Positions 32,657-41,752 of a DNA stretch of 64,000 bases are shown here, one piece after another. The stretch comes from UBA2279 sp041595875 (GTDB taxonomy: Bacteria > Actinomycetota > Coriobacteriia > Anaerosomatales > Anaerosomataceae), in NCBI GenBank assembly GCA_041595875.1, contig JBFHJN010000004.1, forward strand, positions 1-64,000, read 5' to 3'. Each line of letters begins with the position of its first letter. Position 1 is the first letter of the stretch. The translations under genes were made by a program, and so were the position numbers. A model generated the notes under the pieces. It was not told the origin of the DNA, did not search any database, and saw nothing but the letters and a program-made list of their open reading frames with translations.

Positions 32657-33721
32657 ATGCACGCGATCCTCGTTACATCCACAGCCCCGTACTCCGGGAA
32701 GAGCGGCATCGCTCTTGCGCTCATCTACGAGCTACAGGAGCGCGGACTGAAGGTGGGCTACTTCAAGCCGTTCGGCACGATGCCTGTCACGGTCGACGGG
32801 CTGACCACCGACCAGGACGCGTTGTACGTGAACCGCTGCTGCTTGCATGAACCGGCCCCGCTCGAGGACATCTGCCCCATAGTGCGCACTCAAGGCTTCA
32901 TCGAGAGCGTGCTTGCGAATGAGAGCGATGGCCTTGAGGAGCGGGTCCTCTCGGCGTATGCATCCGCGTCGAAGGACCGCGACGTGATGGTCATCGAAGG
33001 TCAGAGCGACCTGTACCAGGGCCGAAGCATCGGGCTGTCAATGGAGCGTATCGCCGGGCTGCTCGATGCGTCCGTGCTGCTCATCGACCGTCCTAACGGG
33101 ATGGACCTGCCCGATGACGTCCTCACGGTCACCGCTGCGCTGGGCGACAACCTGGGCGGCGTCCTGTTGAACTGGGTGCAGGAATCGCAGACCGACTTCG
33201 TCACCCGCAGGGTCGCACCGTTCCTCGCGTCATCGGGTGTGGACGTGTTAGGGATTCTGCCCTACGACGCGGCGCTCTCATCTGTCACTGTCGGTGAGAT
33301 CGTGGAGGCGTTGGGCGGCACCGTGCTGTGTGCCGAAGACCGCCTCGGCGAGCGTGTCGAGGCGTTCATGGTAGGTGCGATGGGACAGGACAAGGCTCTG
33401 CGTTTCTTCCGCCGGAAATCCCGCAAGGCGGTCATCACCGGCGGCGACAGGGCCGATGTCCAACTGGCGGCCCTTGAGACCAACACCCACGCCCTCATCC
33501 TCACGGGCAACCTCCCTCCCGGGACTCTGGTGCTTGCCAGGGCGGAGGAACTGGGCGTGCCCATGATCATGGTCGACACAGACACCCTGACAGCCGTGGA
33601 GAAGATGGAGGCGCTGATGGGGCACGTGCGCATCCATGACACCGGTAAGGCTGCTAGAATACGCGAGATGCTGAACAGGTCAGTCAACATGGACACGCTG
33701 TTGGCGAAGTTCGGCATCTAA
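32657..33721 (+). CDS. P-loop/DRTGG-domain protein (phosphotransacetylase N-terminal type, no catalytic domain)
   Basis: Seen: 354 residues from ATG 32657, chosen because GGAGG lies 6 nt upstream (ATG 32651 is alternative). Residues ~1-200 form a BioD-like P-loop domain (TSTAPYSGKSGIALAL; VIEGQSDLYQGRSIGLSM). Residues ~210-320 are a DRTGG domain (VEAFMVGAMGQDKALRFFRR; GGDRADVQLAALET). This pair of domains normally forms the regulatory N-terminus of long phosphotransacetylases; the catalytic PTA domain is absent. Inferred: a regulator or accessory factor of the upstream acyl-CoA synthetase, which it almost touches (2 nt gap). No biochemical function is established. Confidence 0.85.
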   Translation: MHAILVTSTAPYSGKSGIALALIYELQERGLKVGYFKPFGTMPVTVDGLTTDQDALYVNRCCLHEPAPLEDICPIVRTQGFIESVLANESDGLEERVLSAYASASKDRDVMVIEGQSDLYQGRSIGLSMERIAGLLDASVLLIDRPNGMDLPDDVLTVTAALGDNLGGVLLNWVQESQTDFVTRRVAPFLASSGVDVLGILPYDAALSSVTVGEIVEALGGTVLCAEDRLGERVEAFMVGAMGQDKALRFFRRKSRKAVITGGDRADVQLAALETNTHALILTGNLPPGTLVLARAEELGVPMIMVDTDTLTAVEKMEALMGHVRIHDTGKAARIREMLNRSVNMDTLLAKFGI

Positions 33722-33747
33722 GACCGGCGCCCGAAAGAGGAGTGCAC

Positions 33748-34755
33748 ATGAGCGCAGGCCATGATGTGACCGTAGTGGTGGACTCCATGGGAGGCGACAA
33801 GGCCCCCGGCGTGGTCCTGGAAGGCGTGATAGAGGCACTGGCGGCTGACACAGCGCTGCAGGTGATCCTCACCGGACCGGATGATGTGGTGACGCCCTTT
33901 GCGGCATCCCATCCACGCGTCGAGCCCGTTGTCACGTCCGAGGTAATCGAGATGGGGGAGCATCCCGCCAACGCCGTGAGGTCCAAGAAGGACTCGTCGA
34001 TCGTGGTGGGTTGCCGGCTGGTCAAAGAGGGAAGAGCGCTTGCGTTCTTCTCGGCAGGCAGCACCGGCGCTTGCATGGCGGCGGCAACGCTGGTCATGGG
34101 ACGCCTCCGCAACGTGTCTCGACCCGCGATAGCCACTGTGATCCCCACCGCTGACCGTCCCTGCGTCTTGCTTGATGTGGGCGCCAATGCAGACGTCAAG
34201 CCCGAGAACCTCGTGCAGTTCGCCCTGATGGGACGCGCGTACGCTCAAACCGTGCTCGATCGACAGGAGCCGACCGTAGGCCTGCTCAATATCGGTGAAG
34301 AGCCCGGCAAAGGCTCCATGCTCGCCCAGGCCGCCTACACGCTGCTGGACGGCAACGTCCCGGGATTCGCCGGGAACGTGGAAGGCCGCGATATCCCCGA
34401 GGGGACCGTCGACGTGGTGGTCACCGACGGCTTCACCGGGAACGTGGCGCTCAAGCTCCTCGAAGGGTTGTCCAGGACCCTTATGCAGCAGATCAAGACC
34501 GCGATGACCAGCTCAAGTCTGAACAGTCTTGCCGCTGCGGTCCTCAAGCCTTCGATGCAGAAGCTGAAAGAGCGCATCGATCCTGACACCTACGGCGGCG
34601 CGCCACTGCTGGGTGTCCGCGGCGTGTGCATCATCGGCCACGGTAGCTCGGGATCGCGGGCCGTGTGCAACGGCATCCTTGTGAGCGCCCGCGCCGCCAG
34701 AGCGGGACTTCCGGCAGTCATCGAGCAGGCCGTCGCCGATGCGGGGGAGCGTTAG
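33748..34755 (+). CDS. plsX: Phosphate acyltransferase PlsX
   Basis: Interconverts acyl-ACP and acyl-phosphate, the first step of Gram-positive phospholipid synthesis with PlsY (not in window). Seen: 335 residues from ATG 33748 with GAGGAG upstream. N-terminal VTVVVDSMGGDKAPGVVLEG, FFSAGSTGACMAAA, DVGANADVKPENLVQFA and LLGVRGVCIIGHGSS are diagnostic. Context: fakAB upstream feeds acyl-phosphate, the fab genes downstream feed acyl-ACP; PlsX joins both. Confidence 0.96.
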   Translation: MSAGHDVTVVVDSMGGDKAPGVVLEGVIEALAADTALQVILTGPDDVVTPFAASHPRVEPVVTSEVIEMGEHPANAVRSKKDSSIVVGCRLVKEGRALAFFSAGSTGACMAAATLVMGRLRNVSRPAIATVIPTADRPCVLLDVGANADVKPENLVQFALMGRAYAQTVLDRQEPTVGLLNIGEEPGKGSMLAQAAYTLLDGNVPGFAGNVEGRDIPEGTVDVVVTDGFTGNVALKLLEGLSRTLMQQIKTAMTSSSLNSLAAAVLKPSMQKLKERIDPDTYGGAPLLGVRGVCIIGHGSSGSRAVCNGILVSARAARAGLPAVIEQAVADAGER

Positions 34756-34855
34756 AGCGCGCTTTCCCCCTTGGTAACGAACGTGTACACTACACGGACA
34801 TTCGCCCCCAACCGGCGCCCGGTAGCGCCTTGGACAAGGAGCGTATCCTCCCAAA

Positions 34856-35845
34856 ATGAAGCATGCAGCCGTCATCGGTATAGGCTCCTACCTGCCTGAG
34901 CGCCGCCTCACCAACCAAGACCTCGAAGGCATGGTGGAGACGTCCGACGAGTGGATCACCACGCGCACCGGCATCCGTGAACGTCGCCTTGCCGAGACAG
35001 ACCAGGCCACCTCAGACCTTGCGACCGAAGCGGGACGCAGAGCGATGGCCGATGCGGGTATCGAGGCAGACGACCTGGATCTGCTCGTCGTAGGCACCTC
35101 GAGTCCCGACATGATCTTCCCCTCGACCGCCTGTATCACCCAGGCGAACCTCGGCCTGACGTGCCCCGCCTACGATGTCATGGCGGCCTGCACGAGCTTC
35201 ATCTTCGCCCTGCAGAACGCGACTGCTGCTATCGAGAGCGGGAGGGTCAGGACCGTCCTTGTGATCGGTTCCGACGCCTTGACGCGCCATGTCGACTTCA
35301 GCGATCGCGGGACCTGCATCTTGTTCGGCGACGGCGCAGGCGCGTTCGTTCTCCAGGCATCCGACGAGCCGGGTGTTCTCGGCATCGAACTGGGTTCCGA
35401 TGGAAAGGGAGGCGACGTCCTCAAGATACCGGCCGGAGGCTCCGCGCTGCCGGCGACCGTGGAACGAGTCGAAGCCGGGCTGCACTACGTCCAGATGGCG
35501 GGCAACGAGGTGTTCAAGTTCGCGGTACGGGTGATACCCAAAGCCACCGAAGCGGCGCTTGCAGCCTCGGGCATGACGGTCTCCGACCTCACGTGGCTCG
35601 TGCCTCATCAGGCGAACCAACGCATCCTCAACACCGTCGCGGAGCGTCTTGGCGTACCCGAGGAACGTGTCGTCTCCAACATAGAGCTCACCGGCAACAC
35701 GTCCGCAGCCTCGATTCCGCTTGCGGTCGACGACCTGTATACTAACGGCAGTTTGCATCCCGGTGACGTCCTCGCCCTCGTGGGCTTTGGCGCCGGACTC
35801 ACCTGGGGAGCAGCGGTCGTGCGTTGGACCAAGGAGGTTCAGTAG
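34856..35845 (+). CDS. fabH: Beta-ketoacyl-ACP synthase III
   Basis: Starts fatty acid synthesis by condensing acyl-CoA with malonyl-ACP. Seen: 329 residues from ATG 34856. The catalytic triad is complete: C112 (MAACTSF), His in VPHQANQR (about 250) and Asn in GNTSAAS (about 280). An AAGGAG lies ~14 nt upstream, rather far; a weak promoter (TTTCCC, 17 nt, TACACT at 34763-34791) precedes it. First gene of fabH-fabK-fabD-fabG-acpP. Confidence 0.96.
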   Translation: MKHAAVIGIGSYLPERRLTNQDLEGMVETSDEWITTRTGIRERRLAETDQATSDLATEAGRRAMADAGIEADDLDLLVVGTSSPDMIFPSTACITQANLGLTCPAYDVMAACTSFIFALQNATAAIESGRVRTVLVIGSDALTRHVDFSDRGTCILFGDGAGAFVLQASDEPGVLGIELGSDGKGGDVLKIPAGGSALPATVERVEAGLHYVQMAGNEVFKFAVRVIPKATEAALAASGMTVSDLTWLVPHQANQRILNTVAERLGVPEERVVSNIELTGNTSAASIPLAVDDLYTNGSLHPGDVLALVGFGAGLTWGAAVVRWTKEVQ

Positions 35846-36793
35846 ATGGCCCTACGTACCAGACTCACGAGACTACTGGGCATCGAGCACCCCATCATCC
35901 AGGGTGGCATGGCCTGGACGGCCACAGCCGAGCTTGCCGCCGCCGTCAGCAACGGTGGCGGCCTGGGTATCATCGGTGCCGGCCACATGCCTACCGAGAT
36001 CTTGCGTGACGAGATACGTCGCGCCAAGTCACTCACCGACAAGCCCTTCGGCGTGAACCTCATGCTGCTGACCCCGCACATCGATGAGATCGTGGAAATG
36101 GTCCTCGAAGAGGGAGTCCACGCTGTCACCACCGGTGCGGGCAACCCTGCCAAGTACATGAAGGGGCTCAAGGAACGCGGGATCAAAGTGATCACCGTCG
36201 TTCCCTCGGTCGCACTTGCGAAGCGCATGGAGTCCATCGGCGCCGATGCCGTCATCGGCGAGGGCATGGAGGCCGGAGGCCACATCGGCGAGCTCACCAC
36301 CATGGTGCTCACGCCGCAGCTTGCCGACGCGCTCACGATCCCCGTCATCGCGGCGGGCGGTATCGCTGATGGCCGTGCTCTTGTGGCCGCATTCGCTCTG
36401 GGTGCCGAGGGTGTGCAGATCGGCACGAGATTCATGTGCGCCGATGAGTGCACGATCCACCCTGACGCCAAAGCTCGCATCATCAAAGCGAAGGACCGCG
36501 ACACCGTGGTCACCGGATACTCCACCGGTCACCCTGTCAGGGTGCTCAAGAACAAACTGTCACGACAGCTCGAGGCACTCGACAGGGACAACAAGCCGGA
36601 AGAGATCGAGAAGCTGGGCAGCGGCAAGCTTGCGCTCGCTATGAAAGACGGTGATATGGACCTGGGAAGCGTCATGGCCGGACAGGTCGCAGCTATGGTC
36701 TGCAAGATCCAGCCCGCCGCAGAGATCATCGCAGAGATCACCGATGAGGCCGAGGCCCTCATGCCCGCACTACGCGCGTCGTTCGAGGACTAG
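35846..36793 (+). CDS. fabK: Enoyl-ACP reductase II (FMN-dependent FabK)
   Basis: Final reduction step of each elongation cycle, NAD(P)H and FMN dependent. Seen: 315 residues, ATG directly after the fabH stop with AAGGAGG upstream. TIM-barrel motifs: IEHPIIQGGMAWTATAELAA, GVNLMLL, GEGMEAGGHIGE, AAGGIADGR and EGVQIGTRFMCADEC. These match FabK rather than generic nitronate monooxygenase, and the place between fabH and fabD supports it. No FabI-type reductase is seen. Confidence 0.93.
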   Translation: MALRTRLTRLLGIEHPIIQGGMAWTATAELAAAVSNGGGLGIIGAGHMPTEILRDEIRRAKSLTDKPFGVNLMLLTPHIDEIVEMVLEEGVHAVTTGAGNPAKYMKGLKERGIKVITVVPSVALAKRMESIGADAVIGEGMEAGGHIGELTTMVLTPQLADALTIPVIAAGGIADGRALVAAFALGAEGVQIGTRFMCADECTIHPDAKARIIKAKDRDTVVTGYSTGHPVRVLKNKLSRQLEALDRDNKPEEIEKLGSGKLALAMKDGDMDLGSVMAGQVAAMVCKIQPAAEIIAEITDEAEALMPALRASFED

Positions 36794-36798
36794 ATAGC

Positions 36799-37716
36799 AT
36801 GGCGATCTCTCACGCACTGGTCTTTCCCGGACAGGGTTCTCAACGTGTCGGCATGCTCGACCGATTGCCCGGCCTGGAATCGGTGGACCGGCTGCTGGAC
36901 GCGGCTGAAGCCCTGAGCGGGCTTGAGCTCAGGACCATCGCAAGCCAGGGTCCCGACGATTCGCTCGCCGATACGCGGGCTGCGCAGCCACTGCTCTACC
37001 TTACCGACTGGGCATGGGGTACCAGCCTGCTCGCCGCAGGGCTTGAGCCTTCGGCTGTGGCGGGTCACAGCCTTGGTGAGTTCGCGGCGCTCGCGGTGGC
37101 GGGAGCCTTCTCCGTTGAAGCCGGTCTTGAGCTGATCAACGAGCGCGCCCGGCTCATGAGCTCGGCTGCACAGGCTACCCCGGGGACCATGAGCGCCGTG
37201 CTCGGTCTGGACACACCCATCATCACCGACATAGTGACCCCGATGGCGGGCGTCTGGGTGGCGAACGACAACGCCCCCGGTCAGGTCGTGATATCAGGCA
37301 CACATGAAGGCATCGAGGCCGCGACGCAGGCGCTCACTGCTGCCGGGGCCCGACGCATCGTCTCCCTCCGCGTGGCGGGAGCGTTCCACTCACCGTTGAT
37401 GTCTCCGGCTGCCGATGCCTTCGCGACCATACTTGAGAACACCCACTTCTCCGACACCGCGATCCCTGTCTTGCAGAACGCAGACCCGACTCCCACGCAA
37501 GACGCGGGCCTGATCGTGCAGCGATTGCGCGACCAGATCACGGCGCCGGTCCGCTGGACCGAGACCATGCAGGCTCTGCTCGATATGAACATCGCCGCGA
37601 TAGTGGAGGCCGGACCGGGTGCCGTCCTCAAAGGCCTTGCCCGTCGTGTCGAAGGGCTGAGCGCCTACTCTGTGGAGGACGGCGGACTCGAACTAGTGGT
37701 GGAGGTGGTTTTGTGA
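36799..37716 (+). CDS. fabD: Malonyl-CoA:ACP transacylase
   Basis: Loads malonate onto ACP. Seen: 305 residues from ATG 36799, 5 nt after fabK. Motifs: FPGQGSQ (9-15), catalytic Ser in AGHSLGEFAAL (S91) and the partner His in GAFHSPLM (about 198). The stop codon overlaps the GTG start of fabG, giving coupled translation. Confidence 0.95.
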   Translation: MAISHALVFPGQGSQRVGMLDRLPGLESVDRLLDAAEALSGLELRTIASQGPDDSLADTRAAQPLLYLTDWAWGTSLLAAGLEPSAVAGHSLGEFAALAVAGAFSVEAGLELINERARLMSSAAQATPGTMSAVLGLDTPIITDIVTPMAGVWVANDNAPGQVVISGTHEGIEAATQALTAAGARRIVSLRVAGAFHSPLMSPAADAFATILENTHFSDTAIPVLQNADPTPTQDAGLIVQRLRDQITAPVRWTETMQALLDMNIAAIVEAGPGAVLKGLARRVEGLSAYSVEDGGLELVVEVVL

Positions 37717-38465
37717 CGCAGAGACTCTCAGGCAAGATCGCTCTGGTGACCGGATCGTCCAGGGGCATCGGCGCACGGATAGCCCAGCGCCTCGCCGCTG
37801 AAGGCGCGGCGGTAGCCGTGAACTACGCAGGCAGCGAGGCAGCGGCCCAAGAGGTCGTGTCTTCGATCGTCGCGGCGGGTGGGGTGGCGGAGGCCTTCCA
37901 GGCAGATGTGAGCGATGCAGACAGCGTCTCTGCACTGCTGGATGCGGTCGTGGAGCGGTTCGGCCGTCTGGATATCCTGGTGAACAACGCAGGGATCACG
38001 CGGGACGGCCTGCTCGTCAGAATGAGCGATGACGATTGGAACGACGTATTGAGCACCAACCTGTCGGGGGCGTTCTTCGCCACGCGTGCCGCTGCAAAGC
38101 TCATGATGAAGGCACGCACCGGCTGTGTGATCAACATTTCATCGGTGGTGGGCGTTGCAGGCAATGCAGGCCAGACCAACTACGCCGCGGCCAAGGCGGG
38201 GCTTATCGGCCTTACCAAGTCCGTGGCGCGGGAGCTGGCCTCCCGCAACGTCCGCGTCAACGCCGTAGCCCCCGGGTTCATCGAGACGGACATGACCGCC
38301 GGGCTTCCTGATGCTGCACGCGAGGCGGCGCTCAGCGGCATCGCCATGAAGCGCATGGGAACCCCGGCCGACGTCGCGGCGCTCGTGGCGTTCCTTGCCA
38401 GCGACGAGGCTGCTTACATCACCGGCCAGACCATTGCGGTCGACGGAGGAATGACATTCGCCTGA
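37713..38465 (+). CDS. fabG: 3-oxoacyl-ACP reductase
   Basis: NADPH-dependent reduction of beta-ketoacyl-ACP. Seen: 250 residues from GTG 37713 with GGAGG 6 nt upstream. SDR motifs: GSSRGIG (14-20), NNAGITRDGLLVRM and the catalytic S-Y-K with NYAAAKAGLIG (Y about 153, K about 157). FabG-specific C-terminus TGQTIAVDGGM. A CGCGCACGTGCGCG palindrome lies in the 55-nt gap to acpP. Confidence 0.96.
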   Translation: MTQRLSGKIALVTGSSRGIGARIAQRLAAEGAAVAVNYAGSEAAAQEVVSSIVAAGGVAEAFQADVSDADSVSALLDAVVERFGRLDILVNNAGITRDGLLVRMSDDDWNDVLSTNLSGAFFATRAAAKLMMKARTGCVINISSVVGVAGNAGQTNYAAAKAGLIGLTKSVARELASRNVRVNAVAPGFIETDMTAGLPDAAREAALSGIAMKRMGTPADVAALVAFLASDEAAYITGQTIAVDGGMTFA

Positions 38466-38520
38466 CCACGCGCACGTGCGCGTAACATCACACCGTGGCA
38501 GGAGAGAGGAGGTGTTACAC

Positions 38521-38760
38521 ATGGAGAAAGAGGAAATCTTTGACAAGGTCAAGGAGGTCATCGTCGACCAGCTCAATGCTGACGCAGACGATGTGAACCT
38601 CGAGGCGTCCTTCATTGACGACCTTGGCGCTGACTCGCTCGATATCGTCGAGCTCGTCATGGCGCTTGAGGAGTCGTTCGGCATCTCCATCCCTGACGAG
38701 GAGGCCGAGAACATCAAGACGGTCGCCGACGCGGTTGAGTTCATCACCGCCAACGCGTAG
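38521..38760 (+). CDS. acpP: Acyl carrier protein
   Basis: Carries growing acyl chains on a phosphopantetheine arm. Seen: 79 residues from ATG 38521 with GAGGAGG upstream; the in-frame extension to 38476 lies ahead of the Shine-Dalgarno and is rejected. Arm attachment Ser39 is in DLGADSLDIVELVM. Acidic and helical as expected. Followed by a 15-bp hairpin. Confidence 0.97.
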   Translation: MEKEEIFDKVKEVIVDQLNADADDVNLEASFIDDLGADSLDIVELVMALEESFGISIPDEEAENIKTVADAVEFITANA

Positions 38761-38777
38761 CTGACACTGGACTCATG

Positions 38778-38811
38778 GACACACCGGCCGACCACGGTCG
38801 GCCGGTGTGTC
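38778..38811 (+). terminator. 15-bp perfect hairpin after acpP
   Basis: GACACACCGGCCGAC and its exact complement around a CACG loop, 17 nt after acpP. Only ATTCTCAT follows, so it may attenuate rather than stop transcription into the second fabK-like gene; such a structure also protects the abundant acpP mRNA. Confidence 0.6.
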
Positions 38812-38831
38812 ATTCTCATCCCGGAGGACGC

Positions 38832-39794
38832 ATGGAAATGCCCACACTGACCATAGGCACGAGAACCGCCCGACTACCCATCATCCAGGGCGGCATGGCC
38901 GTGCGCATCTCCATGGGCCCACTGGCCTCTGCGGTCGCCCAGGCGGGCGGCGTCGGGCTCATCGCAGGATCGGGACTCACTCCCAAAGAACTCGCAAACG
39001 AGGTCCGCACCGCACGCGCCGCGACTGACGGCGTGATCGGTGTGAACATCATGGTCGCGGTCAGCAACTTCAAACAGCTCGTCCATGCCGCCATAGGCGA
39101 AGGCGTGGACCTGGTGGTTGCAGGCGCAGGCTTCTCTCGCGACGTGTTCGGCTGGTGTCGCGACGCCGGCGTCGAGATAGTGCCTATCGTCGGCTCCGAG
39201 CGGGTAGCCAAGCTCTCGCAGCGTTTCGGTGCCTCGGCCGTCATCGTCGAAGGCTTCGAGGCGGGCGGCCATCTCGGCACCGATGAGATGATGCTGGACC
39301 TGCTACCGCGGATCATCGAGTCCGTGGACATTCCCGTCATCGGCGCAGGCGGCATAGTGACAGGAGCTGACATCAAAAAGGCGCTGGACGCCGGTGCTGC
39401 CGGCGTGCAGATGGGTTCGCGATTCGCCGCCACTGTGGAATCATCCGCGCCCGAGGCGTTCAAGCAGATGTATGTGAACGCCACTGACGACGACATCATC
39501 GTCACCAAGAGCCCCGTGGGTCTGCCCGGGCGCGCGATCAGCAATCCTCTCACCGACAGACTCGCAGCAGGCGACTACCCGCCTATCGAGCGCTGCGTCT
39601 CGTGTCTGAAGGCGTGCGGCAAGGAGTACTGCATCATGGACAAACTCGTCCGCGCGCAGAGCGGGGATGTCACCGAGGGACTGGTCTTTGCGGGCTCCTC
39701 GGCAGCGAGGATCCACGATGTCCCCACCGTTCACGACCTGATGGAAAGGCTCGTCGCCGAATGGCGTGCCGCGAGCGAAGGAGCACTCGCATGA
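38832..39794 (+). CDS. Second FabK/nitronate monooxygenase-like flavoprotein with C-terminal Cys4 tail
   Basis: Seen: 320 residues from ATG 38832 with GGAGG upstream (ATG 38838 is possible). FMN TIM barrel: ARLPIIQGGMAVRISMGPLA, GVNIMVA, VEGFEAGGHLGTDE, GAGGIVTGADIKKALDAGA and GVQMGSRFAAT. After the barrel comes CVSCLKACGKEYC (C-x2-C-x3-C-x4-C), suited to a metal or Fe-S site, absent from the first FabK. Its stop overlaps the fabF start (ATGA). Inferred: an ACP- or CoA-thioester reductase or nitronate monooxygenase tied to lipid synthesis; which one is undecided. Confidence 0.88.
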   Translation: MEMPTLTIGTRTARLPIIQGGMAVRISMGPLASAVAQAGGVGLIAGSGLTPKELANEVRTARAATDGVIGVNIMVAVSNFKQLVHAAIGEGVDLVVAGAGFSRDVFGWCRDAGVEIVPIVGSERVAKLSQRFGASAVIVEGFEAGGHLGTDEMMLDLLPRIIESVDIPVIGAGGIVTGADIKKALDAGAAGVQMGSRFAATVESSAPEAFKQMYVNATDDDIIVTKSPVGLPGRAISNPLTDRLAAGDYPPIERCVSCLKACGKEYCIMDKLVRAQSGDVTEGLVFAGSSAARIHDVPTVHDLMERLVAEWRAASEGALA

Positions 39795-41017
39795 GAAGGG
39801 TAGTCGTAACCGGTATCGGCTGTGTCTCGCCCGTGGGCATCGGGGCTGAAGCCGCATGGGAGTCGATAGAGGCAGGTCGCTCAGGGATCGGACCTATCAC
39901 GTCGTTCGATGCCAGCGCCTATTCCACACGCTTCGCGGGAACCGTCGATGACTGGGACCCGTCGCGATGGCTCGAGCCTAAAGAGGCGCGACGCATGTCA
40001 CGCTTCCAGCAGTTCGCAGTGGTCGCTGCCGACGAGGCCCTGGCGGACTCCGGCCTTGTGATAGACGAGACCAACGCCGAGCGCGTGGGCGTCATCGTCG
40101 GCTCGGGCATCGGCGGTCTGTCCACGATGGAGGAGCAGGCGGCGGTGCTTGCCGAGCGCGGCCCCTCACGTGTCAGCCCTACCCTTGTCCCGATGATGAT
40201 CGTCGACCTCGCAGCCGGCCAGATATCGATCCGCACCGGCGCCCGCGGCATCAACTACGCGCCCGTCTCGGCATGTGCCACCGGCAATCACTCCATCGGC
40301 GAGGCCGGGGAGGCTATCCGTCGCGGCGCTGCCGATGTGATCTTGGCCGGCGGATTCGACTGCGGCGTGACACCGCTCGGCATGGCCGGCTTCTGCGCCG
40401 CACGGGCGCTGTCCACCAACAACGACGACCCCGCCGGCGCATCCCGACCCTTCGATGCAGGACGCGACGGCTTCGTCATGGGGGAGGGCGGCGGCATCCT
40501 TGTGCTTGAAGAGCTGGAACACGCCACCGCGCGTGGCGCCCGCATCTACGCGGAACTGGTGGGTTACGGTGCCACTGCGGACGCACATCACATCACCGCA
40601 CCCGCTCCGGACGGCAACGGCGCGCGTCGGGCGATGCTCCAGGCGCTTGAGCAGGCAGGCTACGAGCCGTCGCGGGTTGGCTACATCAACGCGCACGGGA
40701 CGTCCACCCAGCTGGGTGACGCCGCCGAGACGGGCGCGATCAAGGCCGTGTTCGGCGATGCGACGCCTCCCGTGTCCTCGACCAAGTCCATGACCGGTCA
40801 CCTCCTCGGCGGAGCCGGTGCCCTTGAAGCGGTGTTCTGCGTGTTGGCCCTGGACCGCGAGACGCTACCGCCTACGATCAACCAGACCGATTCCGACCCC
40901 AAGTGCGACCTGGACTACGTGCCCAATGTCGCTCGCAAGGTCAAGGTTGACGCGGCGATGAGCAACTCGTTCGGATTCGGTGGCCACAACGCAACGCTCC
41001 TGTTCGCCCGGCTGTAG
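39791..41017 (+). CDS. fabF: Beta-ketoacyl-ACP synthase II
   Basis: Condenses malonyl-ACP with growing acyl-ACP. Seen: 408 residues from ATG 39791 with AAGGAG upstream. Thiolase-fold signature MRRVVVTGIGCVSPVG; catalytic Cys162 in VSACATGNHS, His in NAHGTSTQLGD (about 303) and His in GHLLGGAGALE (about 337). The conserved C-terminus SNSFGFGGHNATL is present. Elongation genes are complete in the cluster except for a dehydratase (fabZ) and acetyl-CoA carboxylase, which must lie elsewhere. Confidence 0.96.
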   Translation: MRRVVVTGIGCVSPVGIGAEAAWESIEAGRSGIGPITSFDASAYSTRFAGTVDDWDPSRWLEPKEARRMSRFQQFAVVAADEALADSGLVIDETNAERVGVIVGSGIGGLSTMEEQAAVLAERGPSRVSPTLVPMMIVDLAAGQISIRTGARGINYAPVSACATGNHSIGEAGEAIRRGAADVILAGGFDCGVTPLGMAGFCAARALSTNNDDPAGASRPFDAGRDGFVMGEGGGILVLEELEHATARGARIYAELVGYGATADAHHITAPAPDGNGARRAMLQALEQAGYEPSRVGYINAHGTSTQLGDAAETGAIKAVFGDATPPVSSTKSMTGHLLGGAGALEAVFCVLALDRETLPPTINQTDSDPKCDLDYVPNVARKVKVDAAMSNSFGFGGHNATLLFARL

Positions 41018-41019
41018 AC

Positions 41020-41724
41020 ATGACGATGGATCGCGACACACGGATCAAGACCGCCGAGAGGATCCTCGGCGTGCATTTCAATGACACCGACCTGCTCATC
41101 GAGGCGCTCACGCATCCCTCGTACGCCGCGGAGAACCCCGGTGTGACCGGCTACGATCGCCTTGAGTTCCTCGGGGACTCGGTGATGGGCTTTCTGGTGG
41201 CCGACCGACTGTTCCGCGATCGACCCGGCCAAGCGGAAGGCGTGCTGACGCGCCTCAAGATCGGCGCTGTGGCGGGGGAGACCCTGTCCGTGGTCGCCGA
41301 AGGCCTTGGGCTCGGCGAGGTCATCTTGATGGGAAAGGGAGCCGCACGCTCCGGCGGCAGGCAGCGTAGCAGCGTCCTTGAGAACTGCTTTGAGGCCGTC
41401 ATCGGCGCTGTGTACATGGACCAGGGCCTTGAGACCACGCGGGAGTTCGTGATGCGCCACCTGAGTCCCTACCTCAGTGGCACGCCTGTCCCTCTGGCAG
41501 ACCCGAAGTCAGCGCTGCAGGAGCTTGTGCAGACCGATGGCGCGTTGCCGCCCTCTTACCGGATCGCCTCCACCACCGGACCGCCTCATGACCGGGTCTT
41601 CGTTGCCGAAGCGGTCATCAACGGTCGCGTCGTGGGCACCGGGACCGGGGCCTCCAAGAAGGACGCCGAGAAGGCTGCCGCCACCAACGCGCTCGTCTCG
41701 CTGGCGCCCGGCCTCGACGTCTGA
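41020..41724 (+). CDS. rnc: Ribonuclease III
   Basis: Cuts double-stranded RNA, including rRNA precursors. Seen: 234 residues from ATG 41020, 2 nt after the fabF stop; no clear Shine-Dalgarno, so probably coupled. The catalytic helix DRLEFLGDSVMGF has E49 and D53; the second site is ENCFEAVIGAVYMDQG (about 122-137). C-terminal dsRNA-binding domain from about 160 (DPKSALQELVQTDG ... GTGASKKDAEKAAA). Placed before smc, as in many Gram-positives. Confidence 0.96.
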   Translation: MTMDRDTRIKTAERILGVHFNDTDLLIEALTHPSYAAENPGVTGYDRLEFLGDSVMGFLVADRLFRDRPGQAEGVLTRLKIGAVAGETLSVVAEGLGLGEVILMGKGAARSGGRQRSSVLENCFEAVIGAVYMDQGLETTREFVMRHLSPYLSGTPVPLADPKSALQELVQTDGALPPSYRIASTTGPPHDRVFVAEAVINGRVVGTGTGASKKDAEKAAATNALVSLAPGLDV

Positions 41725-41752
41725 TATCGATGACGGAAGACCGCCCGTTGTA

